From assembly GCF_002803085.1 (NCBI RefSeq), contig NZ_NNBJ01000021.1, positions 56,474 to 120,473 on the forward strand: a DNA stretch of 64,000 bases, given 5' to 3'. Made by a program: the position numbers and the translations under genes. Below are positions 9,214 to 18,252 of the stretch, piece by piece (position 1 is the stretch's first letter; every line of letters begins with the position of its first letter). The stretch comes from Streptomyces sp. CB01201. Lineage in GTDB: Bacteria; Actinomycetota; Actinomycetes; Streptomycetales; Streptomycetaceae. Below the pieces are notes generated by a model. It did no database searches. It was given only the letters and a program-made list of their open reading frames with translations, and was not told the origin of the DNA.

Positions 9214-10745
9214 AGACCGTGCGGGGCCGGACGGACCATGTCGTCGTGGTGGGTGCGGGGCTTTCCGGACTGTCGGCCGCGCTGCACCTGCTCGGCAGCG
9301 GGCGCCGGGTGACCGTAGTGGAACGCGACGCACTTCCCGGCGGCCGGGCCGGGCGCCTCACGCGCGGCGGATACCGCATCGATACCGGCCCGACCGTGCT
9401 GACCATGCCGGAGCTGGCGGACGAAGCCTTCCACGCGGTCGGCGAAAGCCTCCATGACCGGGTCGAACTGATCCCCCTCCACCCCGCCTATCGGGCGGCT
9501 TTCGCCGACGGCACCGCACTCGATGTCCACACCGACGCCGACGCCATGACGCAAGCGGTCGAAAGCTTCGCGGGCCCCGACGCCGCAGCCGGATACCTGC
9601 GACTGCGCGACTGGCTGCACCGCCTCTACCGGGCACAGATGAAGCACTTCATCGACACCAATTTCGACTCGCCCCTCCAGCTCCTGACACCCGACCTCGC
9701 CCGGCTCGCGGCCCTTGGCGGTTTCGGCCGCCTGGACCCACAGATCGGCCGGTTCATCAAGGACGAGCGGCTGCGCAGGGTCTTCTCCTTCCAGTCGCTG
9801 TACGCCGGAGTGCCCCCCGCCCGTGCCCTCGCCGCCTACGCGGTCATCGCCTACATGGACACCATCGCCGGGGTCTATTTCCCCCGCGGGGGAATGCACG
9901 CCCTACCGCAGGCCATGGCCGACGCAGCCGAAGCGGCGGGTGCCGAGTTTCTGTACGGGCATGCTGTAACCCGGCTTGAGCGAAGCGGGCACCGCGTCAC
10001 CGCCGCGATCACCGAAGACGCACGCATCCCCTGTGACGCCGTCGTTCTCACCGCCGACCTGCCCGCGGCCTACCGGCTGCTGGGCCGAACTCCACGCCGA
10101 TCCGCCCCGCTGCGCCACGCTCCGTCCGCCGTGATCGTTCACGCGGGGACGGACCGCACCTGGCCCCAACTGGCCCACCACACCATCTCGTTCGGTGCTG
10201 CCTGGCATGAGACGTTCGACGACATCACTCACCGAGGCAGGCTGATGGCTGATCCGTCTCTCCTCATCACCCGGCCCACCGCCACGGACCCGTCGCTCGC
10301 CCCACCGGGCAAACACCTGCACTACATCCTGGCGCCCTGCCCCAACACCGACATCGGACCGAGCCCTGAGCAGTGGGCAGATCTCGGCCCCCAGTACCGA
10401 GCGGACATCCTCGACGCACTTGAGCGACGGGGTCTGGACGGTCTCGCCTCCTCCATCGAGGAGCAGTGCCTGGTCACACCCGCGGACTGGACCGCTCAGG
10501 GGCATGGGGCCGGCTCCCCGTTCTCGGCCGCCCACACCTTCGCCCAGACGGGCCCCTTCAGGCCGCGCAACCTGGTACGGGGAACAGACAATGTCGTGCT
10601 CGCGGGCTGCGGAACGACTCCCGGCGTCGGCGTGCCCACCGTGCTGCTGTCCGGAAAGCTCGCCGCAGCACGGATCACCGGCTGCCCACCCCGCACCCGC
10701 TCCGCGCAGTCGGCACGCGACTACACCAAGGGAGCGCTGTCTTGA
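9210..10745 (+). CDS. crtI: Phytoene desaturase
   Basis: A 511-residue CrtI-type desaturase that introduces double bonds into phytoene to give lycopene. VVVGAGLSGLSAALHLL near the N-terminus is the FAD motif, followed by VVERDALPGGRAGRL and GYRIDTGPTVLTMPEL, which are diagnostic for CrtI. The C-terminal VVLAGCGTTPGVGVPTVLLS segment completes the flavin site. It starts at GTG 9210 and overlaps the crtE stop by 4 nt, so translation is likely coupled. It also overlaps crtB by 4 nt. Confidence 0.92.
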   Translation: MKTVRGRTDHVVVVGAGLSGLSAALHLLGSGRRVTVVERDALPGGRAGRLTRGGYRIDTGPTVLTMPELADEAFHAVGESLHDRVELIPLHPAYRAAFADGTALDVHTDADAMTQAVESFAGPDAAAGYLRLRDWLHRLYRAQMKHFIDTNFDSPLQLLTPDLARLAALGGFGRLDPQIGRFIKDERLRRVFSFQSLYAGVPPARALAAYAVIAYMDTIAGVYFPRGGMHALPQAMADAAEAAGAEFLYGHAVTRLERSGHRVTAAITEDARIPCDAVVLTADLPAAYRLLGRTPRRSAPLRHAPSAVIVHAGTDRTWPQLAHHTISFGAAWHETFDDITHRGRLMADPSLLITRPTATDPSLAPPGKHLHYILAPCPNTDIGPSPEQWADLGPQYRADILDALERRGLDGLASSIEEQCLVTPADWTAQGHGAGSPFSAAHTFAQTGPFRPRNLVRGTDNVVLAGCGTTPGVGVPTVLLSGKLAAARITGCPPRTRSAQSARDYTKGALS

Positions 10746-11770
10746 CCGCCCGAGAACTCGACGCCGCGGCCATCATGGACCCGGCCCTGCGCAAGGCGTA
10801 CACCCACTGCCGGCAGCTCAACGCACACCACGGCAAGACCTACTTCCTCGCCACCCGGCTCCTCCCCGCCGACCGACGCAGCGCCGTCCACGCGCTGTAC
10901 GGATTCGCCCGCTGGGCAGACGACATCGTCGACTCCGGTGATCCCAGCCGTTCCGTCACCGGCCGGGCAGCAGCCCTCCAGCGCCTCGCCGTTCAGTTGC
11001 GAACGGGTCTGCGCGAGGGCGAGAGCGACCAACCCGTCGTCCACGCGCTCGCGGACACCGCACGCCGCTACGCCATCGACCACCAGCACTTCACGGACTT
11101 CATGAAAGCGATGCACGACGACCTGTCCGTCACCGACTACGCCACCTACGCCGACCTGCGGCGCTACATGCACGGCTCGGCCGCCGTCATCGGGCTCCAA
11201 ATGCTCCCCGTGCTGGGCACAGTGGTGCCCAGAGCCGAGGCCGCGCCGCACGCTGCCGCACTCGGTGTCGCCTTCCAGCTCACGAACTTCCTGCGGGACG
11301 TCGGCGAAGACCTGGACCGCGGCCGCGTCTACCTGCCGGCCGACCTCATGCAGGCCTATGGCGTCGACCGGCAGCGTCTGCGCTGGAGCCGCGACACCGG
11401 CCGGCGGGACGACCGCATCACCCGGGCACTGCGGGCGTTCGAAGCGATGACGCGTGGCATCTACCGGCAGGCCGCACCCGGCGTCGCCATGCTCGCGCCG
11501 GTGTCGCGCCCCTGCATCCGGACGGCGTTCGTCCTGTACGCCGGCATCCTCGACGCCATCGCCGCCGACGGCTACGCGGTGCTGCACCAGCGCGCCGTGG
11601 TTCCCCGACGGCGAAAAACCGTCGTGGCGCTGGACGGCCTCGTCCGCATCGTTCACGCCCGGACCCGCTACCGGTCGGCGAGCCACCGGCCACCGCTGGA
11701 GCACACCCCTCCGGACCGCGGCCTGTCCCCGGCCTCCGGTTTCCGTGCCGCGCGCAAAGGAGCGATGTGA
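10742..11770 (+). CDS. crtB: Phytoene synthase
   Basis: A squalene/phytoene synthase that condenses two GGPP to phytoene. YGFARWADDIVD (about residues 53-64) holds the first Asp-rich motif, and LTNFLRDVGEDLDRGRVYLP near residue 185 the second. I place the start at TTG 10742, overlapping the crtI stop (TTGA) and giving 342 residues; an ATG at 10775 is an alternative that loses only 11 residues. The gene ends in a short overlap with the Rieske gene, so crtE-crtI-crtB-Rieske looks like a single translationally coupled operon. Confidence 0.92.
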   Translation: MTARELDAAAIMDPALRKAYTHCRQLNAHHGKTYFLATRLLPADRRSAVHALYGFARWADDIVDSGDPSRSVTGRAAALQRLAVQLRTGLREGESDQPVVHALADTARRYAIDHQHFTDFMKAMHDDLSVTDYATYADLRRYMHGSAAVIGLQMLPVLGTVVPRAEAAPHAAALGVAFQLTNFLRDVGEDLDRGRVYLPADLMQAYGVDRQRLRWSRDTGRRDDRITRALRAFEAMTRGIYRQAAPGVAMLAPVSRPCIRTAFVLYAGILDAIAADGYAVLHQRAVVPRRRKTVVALDGLVRIVHARTRYRSASHRPPLEHTPPDRGLSPASGFRAARKGAM

Positions 11771-12774
11771 TGGCCCGGTCACCAGGACGCCCCTTCCCCC
11801 TCACCTTGCGGCGGCAGCCCGTGGCCTGGGAGCGCCAGCAGCCGACGTGGCGCGACGCCGGCCCCGCCGTCATCGCGTCCGCCCTCGAACGAGCTCGGAG
11901 CCGCCCCTCGGGCAACTGGTTCGTCGTCGGCGCCAGCAAGGACGTACGAGCCGCCACGCCGGTGGGCCGCACAGTGGCCGGGCGGGAACTTGTGCTGTGG
12001 CGCGATGAGAACGGCGACCTGGTCGCGGGCCCAGGAGCATGCCCGCACCTCGGCGCACCCCTGAAGGACAGCTCAGTGCGCTGCGGTGTGCTTGTCTGCC
12101 ACTGGCACGGCATGAAGCTGAACCCCAAGGGTGTCGCGGGATGGCAGCCGTGGCCCGCCCATGACGACGGCGTACTCCTGTGGGTCCGACTGGATTCGGT
12201 CGGCGCGGAGCAGCCCCTCGACCGTCCCGCGATCCCGATGCGCCCCAGCCCGTCGCAGTCCGTGAGCGCCGTCTACACCGGTGTCGGCCGGTGCGAGCCG
12301 GCCGACATCGTGGCCAACCGGCTCGACCCCTGGCACGGCGCCTGGTTCCACCCCTACTCGTTCGTCGACCTCCAGGTCACCGCGGCCCCCGAGGCGAACT
12401 CCGGCCCGGACGACGACCAGTTCGTGGTCGACGTGTCCTTCCGCCTCACCACCCGACTCGTCGTACCCGTAAGGGCGGTCTTCACCGCGCCGGGACCGCG
12501 CACCGTCGTCATGCGCATCACCGACGGAGAAGGCCGGCACTCCGTGGTCGAAACGCACGCCACACCGCTGACCCCGCAGGGACACACCCGGCCCCGCACA
12601 GCCGTCGTCGAAGCGGTGATCGCCACGTCGCACCGACCCGGATTCACGATCGCCCGTCATGCCGCCCCGCTGTTGCGTCCGCTGATGCGTGCGGCTGCCG
12701 GCCGGCTCTGGGCCGACGACCTCGCCTATGCCGAGCGTCTATGGCAACTGCGCAGCCGACCACCGGTGCGCTGA
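11770..12774 (+). CDS. Rieske [2Fe-2S] protein (DUF5914-like) in the carotenoid operon
   Basis: A 334-residue protein with a Rieske cluster motif CPHLG (Cys91, His93) and CHWHG (Cys110, His113). The C-terminal 200 residues resemble the DUF5914-type extension of actinobacterial Rieske proteins. The start overlaps the crtB stop (ATG at 11770-11772 or GTG at 11767), with AAAGGAGCG just upstream, so it is the last gene of the crt operon. Rieske proteins pass electrons to mononuclear iron oxygenases or are the oxygenase themselves. A role in ring hydroxylation or in supporting CrtU is inference. The crtV and crtT genes that often accompany this cluster were not found here. Confidence 0.75.
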   Translation: MARSPGRPFPLTLRRQPVAWERQQPTWRDAGPAVIASALERARSRPSGNWFVVGASKDVRAATPVGRTVAGRELVLWRDENGDLVAGPGACPHLGAPLKDSSVRCGVLVCHWHGMKLNPKGVAGWQPWPAHDDGVLLWVRLDSVGAEQPLDRPAIPMRPSPSQSVSAVYTGVGRCEPADIVANRLDPWHGAWFHPYSFVDLQVTAAPEANSGPDDDQFVVDVSFRLTTRLVVPVRAVFTAPGPRTVVMRITDGEGRHSVVETHATPLTPQGHTRPRTAVVEAVIATSHRPGFTIARHAAPLLRPLMRAAAGRLWADDLAYAERLWQLRSRPPVR

Positions 12775-12900
12775 CGGGCCACCGGTCAACACATGGCCGC
12801 CATGTGGATCGTGCCGGGGGTGCGGTTTCCGCCATGCACTGTGGGCCCGCGCTCGCGTGTCGGCCGGCTCGACGGCCGCCGGCGCTGGGCACCATGGCTC

Positions 12901-13233
12901 ATGGCCTATGACGAGGATCTCGCCGAACGTATTCGGGAATGCATGGCTGCGGAGTCGGGCGTGAGCGAGCGGTTGATGTTCGGGGGGCTTGCCTTTCTCC
13001 TGCGGGGGAACATGTGCCTCGCCGTCAGCAGGCAGGGAGGAATCCTGGTCCGTGTCGACCCGGCGGCCGCTGACGAGCTCGTTGCCGCGGCCAAGGCCGA
13101 GGTGGCCGTCATGGGTGGGCGGCCGATGCGAGGTTGGCTGAGGGTGGCTCCTGAAGATCTTCGAACCAAGCGCCGGCTCGCCCCATGGGTGCGCCGAGGC
13201 GTTGACTACGCCCGTTCACTGCCCGCCAAGTGA
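12901..13233 (+). CDS. TfoX N-terminal domain family protein
   Basis: A 110-residue protein of the TfoX/Sxy N-terminal family. The core GVSERLMFGGLAFLLRGNM and the later GRPMRGWLRV region match this small domain, found in many actinobacteria outside any competence context. I chose ATG 12901 because the longer frame upstream lacks similarity. It lies between the crt operon and litS, and whether it has any part in carotenogenesis is unknown. The biochemical role of stand-alone TfoX_N proteins is not established. Confidence 0.78.
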   Translation: MAYDEDLAERIRECMAAESGVSERLMFGGLAFLLRGNMCLAVSRQGGILVRVDPAAADELVAAAKAEVAVMGGRPMRGWLRVAPEDLRTKRRLAPWVRRGVDYARSLPAK

Positions 13234-13253
13234 CCGGGCTCGGCGCATCCCCG

Positions 13254-13868
13254 TCACACCGCTGAAGTGGGCCTCGCCGTGGCCTCGTTGAGCTGGCGGC
13301 GCAGGGTGAGAAGACCGCGCCGGATGTGGCTCTTGACGGTGCCCAGAGGCAGTCCTGTCAGCTGGGCGATCTGTGTGTGCGTCAGGTCCCGGTAGTAGGC
13401 GAGTGCCACCAATCGGCCTTGTGCGGGGGGAAGGCTGCGCAGTGAGCAGGACAGCATCACCCGCTGTACCGCCGCCTCCTCGTGTCCGCCGGGGCTGTCG
13501 GGGCCACTGCGGGCAGCGAGAGTGGTCGCGGTGAGAGTCCGCCGGGTCCGCGCGGTGAGTGCGTCCGCAATCTTCTTCCGGGTGATGCCGACGAGCCACG
13601 CGGATACCGGGCCGCGTGCCGGATCGTAGCCGTGCCTGCCGCGCCAGGCCGCCAGGAACACCTGCTGGGTGACATCCTCTGCTTCCTCGCGGTCGCCCAG
13701 CTTGCGGACCGCCAGGCCATGGACGATGCCGACGGAGCGGTGGTAGATCGCGGCGAAGGAGGCGAGGTCGCCGGACAGGAGACCGGCGCCGAGGTCGACG
13801 TCTGTCTGCTCCTCGTCACGGGTCCGGCTGGGCTCGTGGGCACACGGTCGCGTGCGTGTGATGTTCAT
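13254..13868 (-). CDS. litS: ECF RNA polymerase sigma factor, LitS-type
   Basis: A 204-residue ECF sigma factor. Region 2 contains REEAEDVTQQVFLAAWRGRH and region 4 contains TQIAQLTGLPLGTVKSHIRR. It is divergent from the MerR/B12 gene, exactly as litS is from litR in Streptomyces coelicolor, where LitS drives light-induced carotenoid transcription. The ATG at 13868 gives the right N-terminus; the longer upstream frame would run through the regulatory gap. The roughly 300-bp gap to litR holds two kinds of short direct repeat (separate entries), probable LitR sites. Assignment rests on family plus synteny. Confidence 0.85.
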   Translation of the reverse strand: MNITRTRPCAHEPSRTRDEEQTDVDLGAGLLSGDLASFAAIYHRSVGIVHGLAVRKLGDREEAEDVTQQVFLAAWRGRHGYDPARGPVSAWLVGITRKKIADALTARTRRTLTATTLAARSGPDSPGGHEEAAVQRVMLSCSLRSLPPAQGRLVALAYYRDLTHTQIAQLTGLPLGTVKSHIRRGLLTLRRQLNEATARPTSAV

Positions 13869-13990
13869 GCAAACCCCTTGGCTCGGCACCGTGCCGACCG
13901 GGCGGTGTCCTGGGTGTCGGCCGGCCCGGCTGACCTCGTACACCTGCATCGTCTTAGCCGTGCCGCGCGCCAGCCAATACGCAGCGTTTG

Positions 13991-14014
13991 TGCATCGATT
14001 CATGCATCGATTCC
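13991..14014. repeat. Tandem 12-bp direct repeat in the litS-litR gap
   Basis: TGCATCGATTCA is followed directly by TGCATCGATTCC, two copies differing only at the last base. It lies about 120 bp upstream of litS. B12-type MerR repressors (CarH/LitR) are known to bind direct repeats, so this is a candidate operator; that role is inference. Confidence 0.6.
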
Positions 14015-14041
14015 GGCATGGTCGAGAGACGCTGGGGCCAG

Positions 14042-14138
14042 TTGCAGCGCTTGCCGGGTGAAAGTGCGGGAATGCAGCCAGAGCACAGCCTGGACACGGT
14101 CCCGGCTTCGGTCGGCAATTTCGGCACTTGCAGCGCTT
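14042..14138. repeat. Separated 11-bp direct repeats (TTGCAGCGCTT) upstream of litR
   Basis: TTGCAGCGCTT occurs at 14042-14052 and again at 14128-14138, starts 86 bp apart. Each copy contains the palindrome AGCGCT. The second copy abuts the likely -35 of litR. Confidence 0.55.
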
Positions 14139-14164
14139 TACGGGGCTGCTGACCTGCGTAGAGT
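14137..14164 (+). promoter_or_regulatory. Possible litR promoter, suggesting a leaderless mRNA
   Basis: TTTACG (14137-14142) and TAGAGT (14159-14164) are separated by 16 bp. Transcription would begin at about 14171, which is the litR ATG itself. This is a consensus-style reading only. Confidence 0.35.
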
Positions 14165-14170
14165 GGAAGC

Positions 14171-15169
14171 ATGAGAAGTTCACTCGCTCGCGATGCCGTC
14201 CCGGATGAGTCAGGCGTGGGCGCTGTGCTGACCACCGGGGCGGTCGCCCGTGTCCTGGGGGTGTCGCCGGCCACGGTGCGGTCCTGGGAGCGCCGCTACG
14301 GCATCGGACCGGCCCGGAGGGAGGACGGCCGGCATCGGCGGTGGACGCCGGGCGATGTGGCGACGATCCAGGAGATGTGCCGCCTTGCCGCGCTGGGTGT
14401 TCCGCCCGCCGAGGCTGCTCGCTCGGCGCTCGACGCACGCGGCACGAAACCAGCCGATGTCGCGCCACCTGCTCCTGTGCGCCTCGTCGGCGGCCGGACG
14501 CCCGGCGGACGCGATGCGCTGCCGCTGGGTGAGGTGAGGCAGGAATGCCGGGGCCTTGCGCGTGCCGCTGTCCGCCTCGATGCGCCGGCCGTCGCCCAAC
14601 GACTCGCCGCCGCGCTGGAGGAGTACGGCCTGGTCACCGCCTGGGAAGAGATCATCATGCCCACGCTGCACGCGGTCGGACGCAAGTGGGCGACCGCCGG
14701 GGAGAGGTACATCGAGGTCGAGCACCTGTTGTCGTGGCAGGTGTCCTGCGCCCTGCGCCGCTTGTCGGAGACGCCCCCCGAGGGCACGGGCCTGGCTGCC
14801 GTGCTCCTTGCCTGCACCCCCGAGGAGCAGCACAGCCTGCCGCTGGAGGCACTCGCGGCCGGCTTGGCTCAACGCGCCCTGCCGGTGCGGATGTTCGGCC
14901 CCGCCTTGCCGGCCGGGGCCCTGTCGGATGCGGTGCGCCGCCTGGGCCCGGCTGTGGTGGTGCTCTGGTCCCAGAGCCGGTCGACGGCGCAACCGGAGCT
15001 GGCCCGTCGGGTCTCCGGGATCGGCTGGGGCGTGAAGGGGGCGCGCCAGCATCCCCACCTCCTGCTGGCCGGACCCGGCTGGGCCGGAACGGCGCTCGGA
15101 ACGGGGTGGGGACGGCTGACCGGACTGCGTCCGGCCCTGCACAGCATCGAGTCGCGCCTCTTGGCTTAG
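14171..15169 (+). CDS. litR: MerR-family B12-dependent light-responsive regulator, LitR/CarH-type
   Basis: A 332-residue regulator. Residues 20-90 are a MerR DNA-binding domain (LTTGAVARVLGVSPATVRSW then RRYGIGPARREDGRHRRW). The C-terminal half is a cobalamin-binding module: Trp173 and Glu184-His185 match the helical-bundle cap of CarH, and PEEQH with His221 matches the lower axial cobalt ligand. CarH-type proteins bind adenosyl-B12 in the dark, repress carotenoid genes and release DNA when light breaks the Co-C bond. It is divergent from litS and next to a photolyase gene, so the whole block looks light-controlled. One extra residue lies between Trp173 and the EH pair compared with Thermus CarH. 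Confidence 0.88.
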   Translation: MRSSLARDAVPDESGVGAVLTTGAVARVLGVSPATVRSWERRYGIGPARREDGRHRRWTPGDVATIQEMCRLAALGVPPAEAARSALDARGTKPADVAPPAPVRLVGGRTPGGRDALPLGEVRQECRGLARAAVRLDAPAVAQRLAAALEEYGLVTAWEEIIMPTLHAVGRKWATAGERYIEVEHLLSWQVSCALRRLSETPPEGTGLAAVLLACTPEEQHSLPLEALAAGLAQRALPVRMFGPALPAGALSDAVRRLGPAVVVLWSQSRSTAQPELARRVSGIGWGVKGARQHPHLLLAGPGWAGTALGTGWGRLTGLRPALHSIESRLLA

Positions 15170-15176
15170 CCCCCAC

Positions 15177-16550
15177 TCACCGGGAGGCGCGTGCCTGCTG
15201 GAAGCGCGTACGGGCATCGGCGAGGTCGACGAGGGGATCGGGGTAGTCGAAGCGGGCGCGCTCAAGCCCCTGGAGCTTCCACGGTTCGTGCACCGCGGCG
15301 CCGGGCAGGTCGGCGAGTTCGGGGACCCAGCGGCGTACGTAATCGCCGTCGGGGTCGTACCGCTTGGCCTGGATGACGGGGTTGAGCACCCGATTGGGGC
15401 GGGTGTCGGTGCCGGTGCCCGCCATCCACTGCCAGTTCAGCTGATTGTTGGCGATGTCCCCGTCGACCAGCAGATCCAGGAAATGCCGGGCGCCGATGCG
15501 CCAGTCGACGTACAGCGTCTTGGTCAGGAAACTGGCGGTCAGGAGCCGGCCGCGGTTGTGCATCCAGCCTTCCTCGGCGAGCTGACGCATGGCGGCATCG
15601 ACCACCGGATAGCCGGTCCGACCCTGTTTCCACGCCTCGATCTCCTCGCTCGACGTGGCTCCTGTACGCCACTGGTCGTCGCGCGGACGGTAGTCCAGCC
15701 AGGACACACCCGGGCGGGCCGCCAGCACCTGGTGGTGGAAGTCGCGCCAGCACAACTGGCGTACGAACGCCCGGGACCCCGCGCCTTCGGCGAGACGGGC
15801 GCGGTGGACTGCCTCCACGGGGGAGAGCGTCCCGAAGTGCAGATGCGGTGACAGCCGGGAAGTGGCATCGCCGGCGAGATCGTCGTGGCGCTCTTCATAC
15901 GCGTCGACGCCCGTTCGCAGCCAGGAGGCGAGCAGGCGACGTGCCTGGCTCTCTCCGCCGCTCGCCAGCGCCGGCGAGATTCCGCCGACCTCGTGCCGCT
16001 GGGGGAGCGGATCGGAGGAAAGGGCGGGCGGCACGCGTACGGCTCGGGGTGCGGCGAGAGGCGTGCGCTGCCGCTTCTGGTCCCAGTGGCGCCAGTACGG
16101 GGTGAACACGGAGAAGTGGCCGGATCCTGCGGGGGTGACCTCGCCTGGAGCGACAGCCGTGATGACGCCGTCGTGTGCGTACAGGCGCCTGCCCTCGGCT
16201 TCCAGCATGTGCCGCAGCCGCTCCTCGCGCCGGGCGGCGTAGCCGCTGACACCGGCCGACATGTGCACTTCGTCGGCGTCGCACTCCAACACCACCTGCC
16301 GGACCGCGGCGCACACGTCGCCGGACCGAACGATCAGGCGTGCCCCGCGCTCGCGCAGCGACGCGTCGAGATCGGTGAGACAGTCCGCGAGAAACGCCCG
16401 GCGATTGGGGACGGCGAAACCGGCGACGGCCACGGCGTCATCGACCACGAACAGAGGGACCACCTCATCGGCCGAAGCGATGGCGGCTCGTAGCGGCGGG
16501 TGGTCGTGCACGCGGAGGTCGGAGGTGAACAGGACGACGGAGACGCTCAT
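15177..16550 (-). CDS. phr: Deoxyribodipyrimidine (CPD) photolyase
   Basis: A 457-residue cryptochrome/photolyase-family protein that repairs UV-induced pyrimidine dimers with blue light. The N-terminal antenna domain begins SVVLFTSDLRVHDHPPLRAA. The C-terminal FAD-binding catalytic domain includes GRTGYPVVDAAMRQL, GWMHNRGRLLTASFLTK and WQWMAGTGTDTRPNR, the hallmark photolyase segments. The ATG at 16550 is preferred because a longer open frame upstream lacks similarity and enters the next gene. It is convergent with litR (7 bp apart) and probably co-regulated by light. It lies 125 bp downstream of the SDR gene on the same strand. Confidence 0.93.
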   Translation of the reverse strand: MSVSVVLFTSDLRVHDHPPLRAAIASADEVVPLFVVDDAVAVAGFAVPNRRAFLADCLTDLDASLRERGARLIVRSGDVCAAVRQVVLECDADEVHMSAGVSGYAARREERLRHMLEAEGRRLYAHDGVITAVAPGEVTPAGSGHFSVFTPYWRHWDQKRQRTPLAAPRAVRVPPALSSDPLPQRHEVGGISPALASGGESQARRLLASWLRTGVDAYEERHDDLAGDATSRLSPHLHFGTLSPVEAVHRARLAEGAGSRAFVRQLCWRDFHHQVLAARPGVSWLDYRPRDDQWRTGATSSEEIEAWKQGRTGYPVVDAAMRQLAEEGWMHNRGRLLTASFLTKTLYVDWRIGARHFLDLLVDGDIANNQLNWQWMAGTGTDTRPNRVLNPVIQAKRYDPDGDYVRRWVPELADLPGAAVHEPWKLQGLERARFDYPDPLVDLADARTRFQQARASR

Positions 16551-16675
16551 ACCGACCCCTTGAGAGTGGTGAAAGGTGCGAGGCGGCCCGTGGGTCGGGC
16601 CAAACGCGGACATCCGGCGGTGACTTCCGCGATGGGCCGCGCGGCGGATGCGGCCTGAACGCGGCGGCTGCGAGT

Positions 16676-18205
16676 TCAGCTCCTGCGGCCTCGGCGGTGG
16701 CGTCGCCGCGCGGGCGGGGTGCCCGCGGCGGCGTGGGCGATGTTGCGGGCCATGCCGCCGAAGACGAAGGCGTGGAAGGGGGAAACGCTCCACCAGTAGA
16801 GATGCCCCAGCAGTCCCCGCGGGTGGAAGAGGGCGCGCTGGCGGTACCGGGCACGTCCGCCGGGAGCGGGCTCGGCACAGAGTTCGAGCCAGGCAAGGCC
16901 GGGCAGTCGCATCTCGGCCCGCAACCGCAGCAGTCGCCCCGCTTCGATCTCCTCCACGCGCCAGAAATCCAGCGAGTCGCCCACCCTGAGCCGCTCCGCG
17001 TCCCGCCTGCCGCGACGCAGTCCCACACCACCGAACAGCCGGTCGAGCCAGCCGCGCACGGCCCAGGCCAGCGGAAACGAGTACCAGCCGTTCTCGCCGC
17101 CGATGCCCTCGATCACCCGCCACAGAGCGGCCGGAGAGCAGTCGACCGCCAACTGCCGTTTGTCGGTGTACAGGCTGCCGCCCGCCCAGTTGGGGTCGGT
17201 GGGCAGCGGGTCGCTGGGTGCGCCGGGCAGTGTGGCGGACGACCAACGCGTGGTGACCTGGGCGTCACGGACCCGCTGCAGCGCCAGCTCCAGAGCGCGG
17301 TCGAAGCCGAGCGGGGCACCCGGGGGATCGGGCACGTACTGGGCGATGTCGTGCTCGTCGCAGACGACCTCGTGGCGCAAGGACTCGGCCAGAGGGCGGG
17401 CCAGTGCACGCGGCACGGGTGTGATCAGGCCGATCCAGTGGCTGGACAAGCGCGGTGTGAGCATGGGAACGCGCACGATCAGCCGCCGGGGCAGTCCCGC
17501 TACCTCGGCGTACCTGCGCATCATCTCCTCGTACGTCATGACATCGGGGCCGCCGATGTCGAACGCGCGATTCAAGCTCTCGGGGATCGAAGCGCTTCCG
17601 GTCAGATAGCGCAGGACGTCGCGGACGGCGATGGGCTGGATACGTGTGCCGACCCAGCTCGGGGTGACCATCACCGGCAGCCGCTCGGTCAGATAGCGCA
17701 GCATTTCGAAGGAGGCCGAGCCCGATCCGATGACGACGGCCGCACGCAACACCACAGACGGCACCGATGACCGCAGGAAGATCTCCCCGACCTCGGCCCG
17801 TGACCGCAGATGCGGAGACAAGTCCTGCGGCCGCACACCGTTCGGTGTCAGGCCGCCCAGATAGACGATCCGCCGCGTGCCCGCGGAATCGGCGGCGTCG
17901 GCGAAGGTCTGCGCACATTCGCGGTCGGTCTCCTCGAATCCGCGGCCTGTCCCCAGTCCGTGCACGAGGTAGTAGGCCACATCGATGCCCTGGAGCGCCG
18001 CGCTGACGGACGCGGCGTCTTTCACGTCGCCCCGCACCACTTCGACGTCACCGATCCACGGATAGTCCCGGAGCTTCTCCGGCGTCCGCGCCAGACAGCG
18101 CACCCGGTGGCCGGCCGCGAGCAGTTCGGGCACCAGACGGCCCCCGATGTAGCCGGTTGCCCCCGTTACCAAGCAGTGGAGACCAACTGTCGGATCAGAT
18201 CCCAT
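16676..18205 (-). CDS. SDR-type NAD(P)-binding protein with C-terminal DUF2867 domain (LitQ-like)
   Basis: A 509-residue protein. The N-terminal 300 residues are an atypical short-chain dehydrogenase beginning CLVTGATGYIGGRLVPELL (nucleotide motif about residues 14-22). The last 170 residues, from SLYTDKRQLAVDCSPAALW, match DUF2867, a SRPBCC-like fold. In S. coelicolor a putative oxidoreductase called LitQ is encoded with LitR, and this gene is a plausible counterpart. The ATG at 18205 is favoured; the frame remains open far upstream, but that sequence belongs to the intergenic region and the DUF4383 gene. A photoprotective or lipid-modifying role is speculation. Confidence 0.78.
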   Translation of the reverse strand: MGSDPTVGLHCLVTGATGYIGGRLVPELLAAGHRVRCLARTPEKLRDYPWIGDVEVVRGDVKDAASVSAALQGIDVAYYLVHGLGTGRGFEETDRECAQTFADAADSAGTRRIVYLGGLTPNGVRPQDLSPHLRSRAEVGEIFLRSSVPSVVLRAAVVIGSGSASFEMLRYLTERLPVMVTPSWVGTRIQPIAVRDVLRYLTGSASIPESLNRAFDIGGPDVMTYEEMMRRYAEVAGLPRRLIVRVPMLTPRLSSHWIGLITPVPRALARPLAESLRHEVVCDEHDIAQYVPDPPGAPLGFDRALELALQRVRDAQVTTRWSSATLPGAPSDPLPTDPNWAGGSLYTDKRQLAVDCSPAALWRVIEGIGGENGWYSFPLAWAVRGWLDRLFGGVGLRRGRRDAERLRVGDSLDFWRVEEIEAGRLLRLRAEMRLPGLAWLELCAEPAPGGRARYRQRALFHPRGLLGHLYWWSVSPFHAFVFGGMARNIAHAAAGTPPARRRHRRGRRS

Positions 18206-18252
18206 GAGATTGCTCCCGAATCGGCTGCAAGCCGCCTGCCGAGCGGTCCTTA

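Noticed and set aside
15177..17246. 689-codon minus-strand frame suggesting a longer photolyase
   Set aside because: The extra 230 residues overlap the SDR gene in another frame and have no photolyase similarity; ATG 16550 gives a normal photolyase.
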